Virus record (IMG/VR): IMGVR_UViG_3300037882_000973
Location: 1 to 33,663 of that record
Length of the DNA stretch: 33,663 nucleotides
Strand: one strand, 5' to 3'
Source: a virus
Below, piece by piece: positions 1-9,375 of this stretch. Each line of letters starts with the position of its first letter. The first letter of the stretch is position 1. The position numbers were made by a program, and so were the translations under genes. Under the pieces are notes generated by a model that ran no database searches, had not been told where the DNA came from, and was given only the letters and a program-made list of their open reading frames with translations.

Positions 1-131
1 CCGCAATCAGCATCAGAATCATTTGGTTGACAAACTTTTGACGGAGTATTAGAAGGCCAACGTAAGACTGTAATAGTCGCATGAGCTATATTAGGAATTA
101 AAATTAACAATATTAACAATAGCTTTATCAT
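1..131 (-). CDS. secreted protein with signal peptide, partial (runs off window start)
   Basis: The ATG at 131 overlaps the TGA stop of the upstream 83-codon gene (ATGA), so the two are translationally coupled. Only 43 residues are visible. They open with a classical signal peptide (MIKLLLILLILIPNIAHA, probable cleavage after AHA), followed by a polar stretch with cysteines at about residues 34 and 43. The protein is therefore predicted to be exported to the periplasm or membrane. It sits at the promoter-distal end of the virion operon, where T7-like phages keep tail fibre and lysis genes, so a lysis or spanin-like role is possible but unsupported. No family is recognised. Confidence 0.7.
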   Translation of the reverse strand, partial: MIKLLLILLILIPNIAHATITVLRWPSNTPSKVCQPNDSDADC

Positions 132-379
132 GTAAATGTCTCCGTAGCTCGGTCATCCCAAGCTATATCTACCGCTGTTTGTTTTAATGTGCAATTACCA
201 CTAACATCATAAGTAAATTTATAAACAGTCCATTTCGCATCACTAGCAGCTTCACCCATATTTGCAAATCCTTTATAAATACATTGATTGCTTCCATCGT
301 AGTCAAATCTTTGTTGCAATATAACAGGAGCTTCCCCCGTTAGCGTATAATTAAAACTTGCCTGTGTTCTAATAGCCAT
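128..379 (-). CDS. small hypothetical virion-operon protein (83 aa)
   Basis: An 83-residue acidic, beta-rich protein beginning MAIRTQASFNYTLTGE, with no signal peptide or membrane segment. It lies 4 nt after the coiled-coil gene and overlaps the next gene by ATGA, so it belongs to the tail-end virion operon. Aromatic and glycine-rich strands fit a small tail accessory protein, but no family is recognised. Function unknown. Confidence 0.65.
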   Translation of the reverse strand: MAIRTQASFNYTLTGEAPVILQQRFDYDGSNQCIYKGFANMGEAASDAKWTVYKFTYDVSGNCTLKQTAVDIAWDDRATETFT

Positions 380-383
380 CTTT

Positions 384-1220
384 CTATCCTTTGCTTATAC
401 TAGCTTCTATTAATTGAAGATTCTTTTCACGAACATTTAAAGATTCCTCACGCTTATCTTGAGCTTCACTTCTTTGAGACAGTCTTCTATTCTCCGCAAT
501 ATTCTTGGCATTAAGTTCATTTAACCTAGCTTCTCTTTGGTCATTGTTTCGTTCGATTTCTCTTGCAAATTCTAATGTTTTGTTTGCTTCGGATATTCTT
601 AATTTAACATTTTCTGCTTCTTTAATTTTAACATCTAGTTCATTTATTTTTAGAGAAAGCTCCTTTATTTTAGATTCCTCTTCTTTTTTTAGTTTATTAG
701 TAGTATCCAAATTATTAATAGCTTCGTTTTTAATCCTATTAATCTCATTTGTTTCAGATATTTTCTTAGACTCAAATACTTCTTGGTCACGATGAAATGC
801 TTGTCTAAGATTGCTTAAGTTTTCACTACTTTGTGATAACGCCTTCTCTCTATCTGATAAATTAACCGCCATCTCTCGGTTGCTTCTATCTCGCTCAGAC
901 TGTCTTAATTCAGCTTGGTCTAATTCATTCTTACGTTTTATATATTCATCTTTTAATAATCGTTCAAGATTCTTATAATGACCTTCATAATCAACACGTT
1001 CTTTTTCAGCTTCTTCTTTCTTAGATTGAATAGTTTTATTTAATATTGCAATTTCATCTTGAATGCCTTTAACTTCATTACGTAATCTTGGTATAGATGT
1101 CTCTAAATGTTCGACTGTTGTTCTGGCCAAAGCCCCTAGTTCAGACCGTTTGACTGTAAGCTCTGTTATAACCTTATTAAGTTCCTGAGTATAAATAGCT
1201 GTTTTCTCTTCTATCTTCAT
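384..1220 (-). CDS. long coiled-coil protein (278 aa)
   Basis: Almost the whole protein is charged alpha-helical heptads rich in E, K, N, L and R (about residues 20-270), predicting a long parallel coiled coil with no globular or membrane domain. Its start shares one nucleotide with the stop of the LamG gene (TAATG). Its place at the tail-fibre end of the operon next to a carbohydrate-binding-type LamG protein fits a fibre shaft, tape-like spacer or scaffold. That role is inferred from architecture only. SMC/myosin-like similarity would be expected in searches because of composition and would not be informative. Confidence 0.75.
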   Translation of the reverse strand: MKIEEKTAIYTQELNKVITELTVKRSELGALARTTVEHLETSIPRLRNEVKGIQDEIAILNKTIQSKKEEAEKERVDYEGHYKNLERLLKDEYIKRKNELDQAELRQSERDRSNREMAVNLSDREKALSQSSENLSNLRQAFHRDQEVFESKKISETNEINRIKNEAINNLDTTNKLKKEEESKIKELSLKINELDVKIKEAENVKLRISEANKTLEFAREIERNNDQREARLNELNAKNIAENRRLSQRSEAQDKREESLNVREKNLQLIEASISKG

Positions 1221-1933
1221 TAACTATACGCCTCCGTTGGCGGTGTAAATCCAGTAGTCCACCTTGCTATTCCATTACTAAAACGAAATTCATCAATATA
1301 TCCATTATGATATTGACCGTTTACTGTGTCCCCTCCTACTAGAAATACAGCTGCAAAGTCAATTATAGAATTAGAATCTGTTTTAGTTCCTTTATCGACT
1401 CCATCTATATAAAGGTTCCAGCTATCTCCATTCCTTACTAATGCGATATGATACCAAGTGTCTATAACAAGACCTAAGCTTAGCCATGACATTGATATGT
1501 CCCCTGAACCACCATTTTCTTTAGTCAAAGTAATTGTAGTCGCATCACTGCTATGAGCTAATCTCCAATAATGAGAAGCGTCTACAGCTTGAGCAAAGAA
1601 TACTCCTGTAAAATCAGCATTTACGAATCTTGCCCTGAAATCTACAGTAAAATTACCAGTACCTGTTGCCCAATCAGTGCTGTCTGGTACAGATAATCTG
1701 TCCCCTGTTCCATCAAATAAACCTGAAGCTCCACCAAAAACACTTTGAGCCGTGCTGATTTGAGCATCTGCTCCAACAGAAACCGTCCTTGCTGATGAAG
1801 AAGAATCTATAAATGTAGTAGAACCATTAGTTCCATCCATATGAAGCAGTAGCTTAGTATAGCTATCATTACCACCACTTTCGCTAATACCATTAACTTG
1901 TCTAGTTATTTCCATCCCTATTCCGATTTTCAT
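1220..1933 (-). CDS. LamG/concanavalin-like jelly-roll protein, probable receptor-binding or decoration protein
   Basis: A 237-residue protein. Residues about 24-237 form a LamG-like (laminin G / concanavalin A-like) beta-sandwich: LLLHMDG strand, QSVFGGASGLFDGTGDRLS, the conserved AVDASHYWRLA block, TWYHIALVRNG and WNLYIDG strands, and the closing YIDEFRFSNG. Such domains usually bind glycans in phage tail proteins. The whole domain is a paralogue of the one inserted in the tail nozzle protein (about residues 193-403 of the gene at 9375-12353), with several identical blocks. A strong AAGGAG lies 7 nt before the ATG. It follows a spike-base-like gene, so a tail-tip adhesin role is likely. Confidence 0.85.
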   Translation of the reverse strand: MKIGIGMEITRQVNGISESGGNDSYTKLLLHMDGTNGSTTFIDSSSSARTVSVGADAQISTAQSVFGGASGLFDGTGDRLSVPDSTDWATGTGNFTVDFRARFVNADFTGVFFAQAVDASHYWRLAHSSDATTITLTKENGGSGDISMSWLSLGLVIDTWYHIALVRNGDSWNLYIDGVDKGTKTDSNSIIDFAAVFLVGGDTVNGQYHNGYIDEFRFSNGIARWTTGFTPPTEAYS

Positions 1934-1943
1934 TTAAGACTCC

Positions 1944-2201
1944 TTAGTAAAGGAAAACCACATCTCCGGCATCTGGAGCAGCGCTAGCTGCATTCTTTCT
2001 TGCACCAATAACTTGAATAGGTATAACCGTTCCTGCTGTAGCTCCTTGAAATTCAATCCAAGTAGTGCCATCAAAGGTAAAATCAAGGCTTTGTGTTGTG
2101 CCTACCCATACAGCTCGACATTTATCAAGCGTGGCTGTATTAACAGTAACGCTGACCGCATCAACTGCACTTGCATCATATACTCTTGAATTTTCTGGCA
2201 T
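1944..2201 (-). CDS. spike-base-like small tail protein (85 aa)
   Basis: An 85-residue protein starting MPENSRVYDASAVDAVSVTV. The pattern of a short polar N-terminus, an RAVWVGTTQSLDFTF strand, then GATAGTVIPIQVIGARK and a final DVVFLY resembles the small 'spike base' proteins of phages and gene transfer agents (RCAP_Rcc01079 type), recognised by eye. An upstream in-frame start at 2282 is rejected: the ATG at 2201 has AGGAG 7 nt upstream, and the longer form would run back into the ejection-protein gene. The Shine-Dalgarno overlaps that gene's stop. It probably helps attach the adhesins encoded just downstream. Confidence 0.7.
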   Translation of the reverse strand: MPENSRVYDASAVDAVSVTVNTATLDKCRAVWVGTTQSLDFTFDGTTWIEFQGATAGTVIPIQVIGARKNAASAAPDAGDVVFLY

Positions 2202-2211
2202 TTTAGACTCC

Positions 2212-5200
2212 TTATTTTTTATTTTTTTCTTTAATATATTGTAAAGCTTGGGATGTTCCTGGTACTCCAGAACTATACCCAATAATTGAGATAGCTAAAA
2301 GCATTGCGTTCTTTTCTTTAGTTGAAGCACGCTTAGATCTTTTATACCATTTCCATCTGTCCATTGTGTTTTGAAAAGCGCTTATTGTGGGCATAGGAAG
2401 AGAACCGTACTCTAAGGCGCTAACTACCTGACCAGCGAAAGGAACAGTTGTTGCCATATTCATAGCTGCTTCCTTATGAATATTCTCTTCTTTTTTATCA
2501 TCATCAAAATCACCATCAGCAAGAAAGTCTATCGCTTCTTTCCCTAACTTACGAATTCCTGCTTCAGCATAAGCAGCTATAATCATAAAGAAAGCCACTC
2601 TAGCAGCCCTCTTAGGGTCATTTTGTTTAATACCAAGACTGTACATATCATGTTTGATAACGCTCCAACGATTTATTACAAAAGATTGAAACTGTAAGAA
2701 CGCACGATTAAGAGAAATATTCCCTGTTAATGCTTCTCCACGATTAAATATTGCAGGCGTATCTTTAAACATGCCTGAAGACTGCGTTCTGCGTACCATT
2801 AATTGAGCGTAAGTGATGGCCTGTGCATCTGGATTTTTTAAATCTACTTCTAGCCCACGACTTCTTAAATTCTGTTCATACGCACCAAATCCAACACCAG
2901 CAGCAGCTAAAGCATCCAATGCCTTTAATGGCATGAATCCAACACGTTGCACCTTATTTAATACACCAGATGTTTCATAATCAAGATAGGAAGGATCGTC
3001 AGATATGCGGTTCCTAATTTCTGGAAAATTATTCTTAATAAATAAACGAGCCTCACGATCAGTAAGGATACGATTAAATCCACCAAAAGCATCTTTACCT
3101 ATTAGAGCAGCCCCATCCATCAAAGCTGTAGGCTGTATTAAAGCAGAGCTTAATTTGAACCCTAGTGTTGCTGCTCCTACATTCTTACGTGCTGCATCTA
3201 ACCATCGGAACCGTTTTTCTTGACTCTTACCTTTACGAGCTAATAAATCAATCCAATCCACAACAATCTTTTGTCCAATATCTCCCACAGCATCACGGTA
3301 CTTTGGACTCTTAGCTATCTCACCAAGGTATTTAATATCCTTACCCATTGTTACTAAATAAGAAGCATTCTCTATGTGCTGTTCAAATACTTGCATGGCG
3401 TTGATCTTCACCTTCTGATTTCCACCAGTACGCTTTTCAGTAAATCCTTTTTCAACATTTTTACGTTTTCCTTGGCCGAACTGTATAACCTTATCTCCAA
3501 ATCGTTCTTGCATTTCAGAATCACTCATAGCCTCAAAATCAGTCATAAATGGGAAGTAATTCTTAACTTTATCCAAAGGTTTGTTATACACAGTCCTCAT
3601 AGTATCAGACACAAAAGGACGCATTTCATCAAATTTCTTACGGATAGCAATATAAAACTCCATCTGCTTATCATTGAGGTTCACGCCTTCAACATCTGAC
3701 TGTTTATAACCAGTATCAATAAGCTTTTCCATGCCGCCTTCTTGCTCACGAACGGCATAGATACCAATTAATTCCATATCTAAGGCTTTAAGATCAAGCT
3801 TGTTAGCTAATGCGTGAATAGGCTTCTTAAAGGCATCTTTCATGTTAAGCCAGTTGCCATAAGCAGAATCTATCCGTGCTTTGAATATCCTGAAATTAGC
3901 ACCTAGATAAGCCTTACCACCGTCTAACATATCGAAGATAACGTCCATAGGCATGATGTTTAAATCCATCTTCTTTAGGTAGTCTGTGGCCTTGGCGTAA
4001 TCTTCCTTGAATTTACGGCTTAATCCTTGGGTTAATGATTCCTTAGTACCGGGCAATATTCGACCTGTTGGAGCGTCTGAATCGTATTTTTTGGAATCTA
4101 AAGAAATTTCATTAAGATCACGTTCTTTCTGTAAACGTTCAATCTCTCCACGAATACGAAGCTTGGACTTTCCTAATTCTCTAAGGCTTTGAATATCGGA
4201 TAGAATATTAAGAAGCTGTGCCGTCTCAACCTGTTCAATGGGTTTGGCTGATAAAAGTCGCATTTGATTTAATATTCGTTCAGGAAGGAATACATCTTCA
4301 CCTTTTTCCTTTTGTTCATTTAAAAATTCTTGGGTTTTCTTCAATGAAGAAATCGTACTTGCTTGACGTTTAACTACATCTATCTGACCTACAACCTCTT
4401 GAATTTTCTTAATATATTCAATGGCTATGTTCTTAGACTTACTAACATCCTTAAGTGTTTTCTTAATATCTTCAATAACCGACTTACGCTGAATTTCATC
4501 GGCTACTTCACGGATGCGGTAAATAGCCTTAACCGTGTCTTTCATTGTCTTAGCATCTGCCACTAATTTTATGAAACGTCCATGCTCGCCTTTAGGCAAT
4601 CCTTCTTTTACTAAACGAACAATCTCATTTTTAACAGTTTGCATGCTCTTAACGGCACGATCTCCTGCTTCTTTAGCAAATCTAACGCTTCTTTCCTTAT
4701 CTTCCGTAACCTTGGCAATTTCTCCTTCTATAATTGCTTTCATATCAGTAAACATAACCTTAGAAGCATTAGCTGCAGCACGAGCTTGACCTTCAAGAGA
4801 TCCTTTCAAGGCTTGCATCTGGGTGTAAATTTTAGAGCCTTCTTTCTTAACTTGTCCTGTTTGTTCTTGCACTACTTTATTTAATTTATTTGAAGAAATG
4901 GATTTGCTCAGTTTTAATTCAGTATCCTTAAATATGCGCATAGCTTCAGCCTTAGATACATTCTCTGGCAAAGAAGCAACAAACTTCCTTAAAGCGTCTG
5001 CTTGCTTTTTAGAATATATTATGAACCCTTCACCTTGAATTGCAGCTTGGAAAGTAAGTAATTTAACATCATCATTGATTCCTTGTTTAAATATAGGTTC
5101 ATTTGGTTTTATATCTGTTGTTTCATTAACTAGAGAATCATCTGGTTGTATTACTTCAGGATCAACCTGTTTTTCTTTAGATCTAATATTAGATAATGAT

Positions 5201-6723
5201 TCACGCTCACCCTTAGCTATAGCCAAAGCCTCTCTATAGAATTGTCCTCTAGTAGTCTCATTTGATAGTTCTTGTTCTTGGGCAGATGTAAGGTTCTCAA
5301 AATTATCCATCATAGGTTTTACTTTTGCGTTAGACTCTGCACTCAGTCTATTTAATTCAGCAATTGTCTCTTGATTTCCTATATTAGACTCCCCGAATGA
5401 CTCAGCTTCTTCAGTATTCTTAAATTCAGGAATGCTCTTTACAGAATCACCTTGTAAGTTTTCTTCTCCTAGCATAGGCAATGTAATAGGTTCAGAAGTG
5501 TTAAATGGAACTTCAACAGATTCGCCTTCTTTTACTTGGCTTACGTCTTTAATAGCTTTATTTAAATCCTCAAATCCTCTTTGACGCTCTTCATTAGTCA
5601 TAGAAATCTGGCTTGTCTCGTTATCAATAATCTGTGCAACGGTATCAGCTAATCCGCCATTGACTTGCTTCTCTGACATATCCTGTACAATGGATCTAGC
5701 TTCTTCATAAGTTTTACCATCTTCTTTAAGATCGTCTATAACACCTTGGCTTTCAGCCATTGTAATAACCGCAGACACAGGAGCGCCTGCTACCATCCCA
5801 AGAGCCGTTGCATACCCAACACGCTTGGCAATATCTTCGAATTTCGTTTCAGTTATTCCATAAGCATTGGTTGTTATGTCTGCAGCTAATTGTTGAGATC
5901 CTTCCTGCACACCTTCGGACAACGAACGTAAAGCAACCTTAGAAAACTTATTACTAGATTTTATTACATCAAAAAATACATGAAGGCCAACTCTTTCTAA
6001 TGTTGCTTCTATTGCCCCTGCCACATTAGAAGCTTCAGATGCTTTATCAGGTTCTAATCCTTTAGCTCTAGCTTCTTCGTATACTTGGCCTTTCTGAATA
6101 ACTCCAAATATAGGAGACACAAGCATGGGTTTTTTAGTCAAAAACGTTAATCCAATAGAAGCCCCAACAGAACCAAATGCAGCGCCTATATCAAACGCTA
6201 CCTTCTTAGCACCGATTTCTTCCGTTGGTTTTAATCCTGTCTTATCTAAGAAATTTTTATTCATATCAATGAGCTTCTGACCAGCTGCAATAATACTATC
6301 CGGCGTATTGCCTAAATCTCTATCTCTGTGCATTCTTATTTGAGCTAATAGACCAGGTGATACCAATAGCTTGTCAGACTCATTTTGAGCTTTTATATTC
6401 TCCCCGTATTCTTTTACTAATGCTCCAACTGTCTGAGGAGTTTGTGCAAACGTGGCAGCAAAACCTTTTCCTATATTGCTAACCAAATCCTGTCCATATT
6501 CAACCATACCAAAGAAATTATTCTTATCCTTCTTATCAATATCAGTATCTATAGAATATTGCATCTGATCTTCATTATAGGAATCTGGGAATCCAATAAC
6601 TTGACTTCTGCTTTCAACAAATACAGACTTCTCAGGTTCATCAATCACAATTGCGCGTTCTGGATTGAAAGAGATGTCATCTTCAATAACCGCTCTATTT
6701 GGGTCAAATATAGGTTCTGCCAT
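2212..6723 (-). CDS. large internal virion / DNA ejection protein (gp16-like position, 1503 aa)
   Basis: The largest gene in the window, in the place of T7 gp16, directly after two other presumed ejection proteins (each junction overlaps by one nucleotide). The N-terminal 350 residues contain glycine/alanine-rich helices that could insert in membranes (for example AFDIGAAFGSVGASIGLTFL at about 177-196, and a second near 305-325). The middle is a long charged helical region (about 350-900). The C-terminal third is globular, with conserved-looking segments such as LNRAFLQFQSFVINRWSVIKHD. It resembles phage large polyvalent-type or ejection proteins. I see no lytic transglycosylase Glu motif, unlike T7 gp16. 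Expected to be packaged in the capsid and ejected with the genome. Confidence 0.75.
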   Translation of the reverse strand: MAEPIFDPNRAVIEDDISFNPERAIVIDEPEKSVFVESRSQVIGFPDSYNEDQMQYSIDTDIDKKDKNNFFGMVEYGQDLVSNIGKGFAATFAQTPQTVGALVKEYGENIKAQNESDKLLVSPGLLAQIRMHRDRDLGNTPDSIIAAGQKLIDMNKNFLDKTGLKPTEEIGAKKVAFDIGAAFGSVGASIGLTFLTKKPMLVSPIFGVIQKGQVYEEARAKGLEPDKASEASNVAGAIEATLERVGLHVFFDVIKSSNKFSKVALRSLSEGVQEGSQQLAADITTNAYGITETKFEDIAKRVGYATALGMVAGAPVSAVITMAESQGVIDDLKEDGKTYEEARSIVQDMSEKQVNGGLADTVAQIIDNETSQISMTNEERQRGFEDLNKAIKDVSQVKEGESVEVPFNTSEPITLPMLGEENLQGDSVKSIPEFKNTEEAESFGESNIGNQETIAELNRLSAESNAKVKPMMDNFENLTSAQEQELSNETTRGQFYREALAIAKGERESLSNIRSKEKQVDPEVIQPDDSLVNETTDIKPNEPIFKQGINDDVKLLTFQAAIQGEGFIIYSKKQADALRKFVASLPENVSKAEAMRIFKDTELKLSKSISSNKLNKVVQEQTGQVKKEGSKIYTQMQALKGSLEGQARAAANASKVMFTDMKAIIEGEIAKVTEDKERSVRFAKEAGDRAVKSMQTVKNEIVRLVKEGLPKGEHGRFIKLVADAKTMKDTVKAIYRIREVADEIQRKSVIEDIKKTLKDVSKSKNIAIEYIKKIQEVVGQIDVVKRQASTISSLKKTQEFLNEQKEKGEDVFLPERILNQMRLLSAKPIEQVETAQLLNILSDIQSLRELGKSKLRIRGEIERLQKERDLNEISLDSKKYDSDAPTGRILPGTKESLTQGLSRKFKEDYAKATDYLKKMDLNIMPMDVIFDMLDGGKAYLGANFRIFKARIDSAYGNWLNMKDAFKKPIHALANKLDLKALDMELIGIYAVREQEGGMEKLIDTGYKQSDVEGVNLNDKQMEFYIAIRKKFDEMRPFVSDTMRTVYNKPLDKVKNYFPFMTDFEAMSDSEMQERFGDKVIQFGQGKRKNVEKGFTEKRTGGNQKVKINAMQVFEQHIENASYLVTMGKDIKYLGEIAKSPKYRDAVGDIGQKIVVDWIDLLARKGKSQEKRFRWLDAARKNVGAATLGFKLSSALIQPTALMDGAALIGKDAFGGFNRILTDREARLFIKNNFPEIRNRISDDPSYLDYETSGVLNKVQRVGFMPLKALDALAAAGVGFGAYEQNLRSRGLEVDLKNPDAQAITYAQLMVRRTQSSGMFKDTPAIFNRGEALTGNISLNRAFLQFQSFVINRWSVIKHDMYSLGIKQNDPKRAARVAFFMIIAAYAEAGIRKLGKEAIDFLADGDFDDDKKEENIHKEAAMNMATTVPFAGQVVSALEYGSLPMPTISAFQNTMDRWKWYKRSKRASTKEKNAMLLAISIIGYSSGVPGTSQALQYIKEKNKK

Positions 6724-8342
6724 TATTGTCCTATTATTTCATAACTTCCGTCTGAATAAACCCTTGCTCGTACTCCTGTTACTGGGTCACGCTTAATAAC
6801 TGATTTTCCCTTACTAACCGAAACATCTTTTGGTAGATTTCTCATACCTGGCATATTATTCTCTAACGTTCCATCATCTCTGATCGTTTGATTAGGAAGG
6901 TCTGGCAATAAACCTAACTTTGGATTTTTATCAACTTGAGCCTGTTTTACTACTGCCTGAACTACCGCTGCTTGTTCAGCTTCATTTTTATCAGCAGCAC
7001 CAGATGATACAAACTTTTTTAATGCTGTAGCTAAAGCTTTATCGTCTGGATTATTTGCACCGAACCAAGATTTAATTGTTTTAATAGAATTATTAAAAAC
7101 GCCACCAGTCTTATTAAATCTCATATCCTCTAATATCTTCTTTGTATTAGACATCTGTTTTGCTTCATCCCCAGAAATAATCCCATCAGAATAATAATCA
7201 ACCATCTTAGCTTTTAAATCAAACTTAGTAATGTCATCTTTAACCATATCGTCAATTAACTGTATATAAGACTCTGCTGCTGAATCATCACGTGTAATGT
7301 CTTTTATCTCAACATTTTGCGCTTTAATAATTTTATTTTTTAAATCGACGGCTGTTCTTCCACCAACACCGCCTTGTTCTATAGGCTTGTTAAAAGCATC
7401 AATATCACGCAAAGTAAGATTGCCATCAAAAAATTTAGAATACAACTCATCTTTTTGCATGTTCAATTGTTGTTTAGCTAACGTGTCAATTGTCTTCTTA
7501 TCCTCTTTAAGCTGTTTAGTTAAATCGATGTATTTGTCTGGAAGTATTTTATCTTTTGCATCATTTAGTAAAGCTTGTGCTTTTGTTAAATCTCCTGTAC
7601 TTCTTAACACATTACGAACGCTATTCTCAACTAAATTACTTGCATTTTCTTTCTGGTTATATTCAACAACTTCTTTAGACTGTCCAAATACTTTTCCTAT
7701 ATTTGTATATAAATTATCTAATTTATCAACTTCAGATAATAATGTGTCTTTATCTCCGATTACTGATCCTCCAGATATTATAGTCTTAGCAAGGGCATCA
7801 TGGCTATCTGCAAGATTCTTGCGATATTGACTTCCCTCATGATTAATAACAGCCCCCCTGGAAGATATTCCTCTTGCTTCAAGAGATTTATTCAAAGATT
7901 CGTATTGAGCTTTAGTTCTTAATCCTGAAAGCGTTTCTTGTCTCAACTGGTTAAAGGATTCTTCAAATTCTATAGTGCTGCCATTCGACTGAACCCCTAA
8001 TCGATTCATATATCCTTTAGGAACTTCAATGTCTTGACCGTCAATCTTTCTATTCTCAATATCTTTACTATAGAGCAAGTCTTGTAATTTCTTAATGGCT
8101 ATAGTTTCCCTTGCGGATACTTCTGCATTGTCAGAATCTAATTGACGTTCGATAGCATGTTTAGCTAGGGTTTCCCCAATAGTTCCTATGGTTCCAGCCA
8201 ACTGTTGATTAGCCTGACCAATCTTATTAATACCAGAAAGACCACCAGACAAATCTACTTTAGGGACAGAAGGAGCATCTTGAAAACGTGGTGTATCAAG
8301 GGATACTTGTTGATCGTATTTCTTTAGGGGTATGCGTACCAT
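6723..8342 (-). CDS. internal virion protein (gp15-like position, 539 aa)
   Basis: A 539-residue, mostly helical, charged protein beginning MVRIPLKKYDQQVSLDTPRF. The N-terminal motif, basic then a short proline-containing peptide, followed by a helix (GQANQQLAGTIGTIGETLAK), is common in podovirus internal core proteins. It sits between the gp14-like and the 1503-aa genes with one-nucleotide overlaps on both sides, so the three are coupled and probably assemble together into the ejection apparatus. No enzymatic motif is visible. The assignment rests on position, size and helical character, not on specific homology. Confidence 0.7.
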   Translation of the reverse strand: MVRIPLKKYDQQVSLDTPRFQDAPSVPKVDLSGGLSGINKIGQANQQLAGTIGTIGETLAKHAIERQLDSDNAEVSARETIAIKKLQDLLYSKDIENRKIDGQDIEVPKGYMNRLGVQSNGSTIEFEESFNQLRQETLSGLRTKAQYESLNKSLEARGISSRGAVINHEGSQYRKNLADSHDALAKTIISGGSVIGDKDTLLSEVDKLDNLYTNIGKVFGQSKEVVEYNQKENASNLVENSVRNVLRSTGDLTKAQALLNDAKDKILPDKYIDLTKQLKEDKKTIDTLAKQQLNMQKDELYSKFFDGNLTLRDIDAFNKPIEQGGVGGRTAVDLKNKIIKAQNVEIKDITRDDSAAESYIQLIDDMVKDDITKFDLKAKMVDYYSDGIISGDEAKQMSNTKKILEDMRFNKTGGVFNNSIKTIKSWFGANNPDDKALATALKKFVSSGAADKNEAEQAAVVQAVVKQAQVDKNPKLGLLPDLPNQTIRDDGTLENNMPGMRNLPKDVSVSKGKSVIKRDPVTGVRARVYSDGSYEIIGQ

Positions 8343-8890
8343 TAAAATCCTCCGGCAACCATCTTAGCCGTACTCATTGCATTACTTAATAAAGAACTAA
8401 ACGCACCAGTCTGTCCAGCATATTTAGACGCGCGTCCTTGATAACGGAGTTGATCTGCCTGAATATTAGACTGCCAAGCCTGGTATTTTTTAGATTGATT
8501 CTTATACGCAGCTTCAGTCTCAGTTTCCCAAGATTTTATATCTGCGTTATACCTTAACGTCATCTCATCTAATTTCTCTTTACTAACAGTATCTTTAACT
8601 ATGTCTTCTTGGGTAACGCCACTTAAACCCATAGCTGCCATAGCTGCGCGCTGTGAAGCATTGAAACCAGCCTGGCCTATTTTTAAACGCTTACCTTCTT
8701 GAGAAGCCGTATCTTGAATAGCCTTGCTTTGAGCCTTACCAACTCTAAGTGCTTGCTCGCCTTCTTCTAAAGCGTAGCCTGCTTCAATGTTGGCATTGTT
8801 AGCCATTTGTTGATAATACTTATTCTGAGCCACTCCTGTTTGGTATTGAGTATAAGGGCCATATCCTACGCTAAGAACGCCTAAGCACAT
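8342..8890 (-). CDS. internal virion protein B (gp14-like, 182 aa)
   Basis: An alanine- and glutamine-rich helical protein with a hydrophobic, glycine-rich N-terminus (MCLGVLSVGYGPYTQYQTG) and a C-terminal small-residue segment. Internal features such as the QANI..EAGYALEEGEQALRVGKAQ helix and the FNASQRAAMAAMGLSGVTQ block are characteristic of T7 gp14-type internal virion proteins of podoviruses. It is expected to form part of the ejected trans-envelope channel. It starts 2 nt after the stop of the gp13-like gene and overlaps the next gene by one nucleotide. Confidence 0.75.
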   Translation of the reverse strand: MCLGVLSVGYGPYTQYQTGVAQNKYYQQMANNANIEAGYALEEGEQALRVGKAQSKAIQDTASQEGKRLKIGQAGFNASQRAAMAAMGLSGVTQEDIVKDTVSKEKLDEMTLRYNADIKSWETETEAAYKNQSKKYQAWQSNIQADQLRYQGRASKYAGQTGAFSSLLSNAMSTAKMVAGGF

Positions 8891-8892
8891 AT

Positions 8893-9375
8893 TTATCCCC
8901 TTGAAAAGCTAAAATAGTGAAAATTCTCTTGATCTAACCCGTATGGTTTTGCTTCATCGATTTTAGCATTAATTACTTTTAACCAAGCGATGCTTTTAGT
9001 ATTTTTTGTATGTACATAATTAAATAAAAACGGATAAAATGAAAGCATCATATCTACAAACCTCCTACTTAACCTTATAAAAGTTATCTTCATACATTCT
9101 AACTTGTCGCTTGCTAGCAACCATATAATCGCCTTATTACCTGTTAAATCCTCTGCATGTATACCAAACATTGCTACAACCTCTTTTTTATATTCAACTG
9201 TTAGGCACAATACTGAATTTTTAATTCCTTCATATAATCCTTTGTGTGGCGTTACATGATTCGAAGCCCAAATTTCTTTGCGATCTGACTCACGTAAGCG
9301 AGGAGCCAGGTAATCAGCATCTGATAGTTTTGAAGAACGTACAGTAGTATTAGCTTTTTCATAGTAAATCACCAT
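8893..9375 (-). CDS. DUF2833 / T7 gp13-like protein with acetyltransferase-like fold
   Basis: 160 residues. The order APRLRESDRKEIWAS, a GIKNSVLCLTVEY strand, VVAMFGI, AIIWLLASD, FIRLSRRFVDMMLSFYP and NTKSIAWLKVI matches the DUF2833 family, to which T7 internal virion protein gp13 is usually related and which has a GNAT-like fold. The position between the tail nozzle gene and the gp14-like gene is the same as in T7. Catalytic acetyltransferase activity is not implied. The start codon overlaps the nozzle-gene stop by one nucleotide. Confidence 0.8.
   Translation of the reverse strand: MVIYYEKANTTVRSSKLSDADYLAPRLRESDRKEIWASNHVTPHKGLYEGIKNSVLCLTVEYKKEVVAMFGIHAEDLTGNKAIIWLLASDKLECMKITFIRLSRRFVDMMLSFYPFLFNYVHTKNTKSIAWLKVINAKIDEAKPYGLDQENFHYFSFSRG

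Noticed and set aside
1944-2282. 112-codon version of the spike-base-like gene
   Set aside because: The first 27 codons overlap the ejection-protein gene and lack a ribosome site; the ATG at 2201 has AGGAG.
2212-6723. Lytic transglycosylase domain as in T7 gp16
   Set aside because: No catalytic Glu motif with the usual Glu-Ser/Gly-Tyr context is visible at the N-terminus.
7297-7830. 177-codon plus-strand frame opposite the gp15-like gene
   Set aside because: Antisense shadow rich in Ser/Leu/Phe; no promoter or ribosome site.
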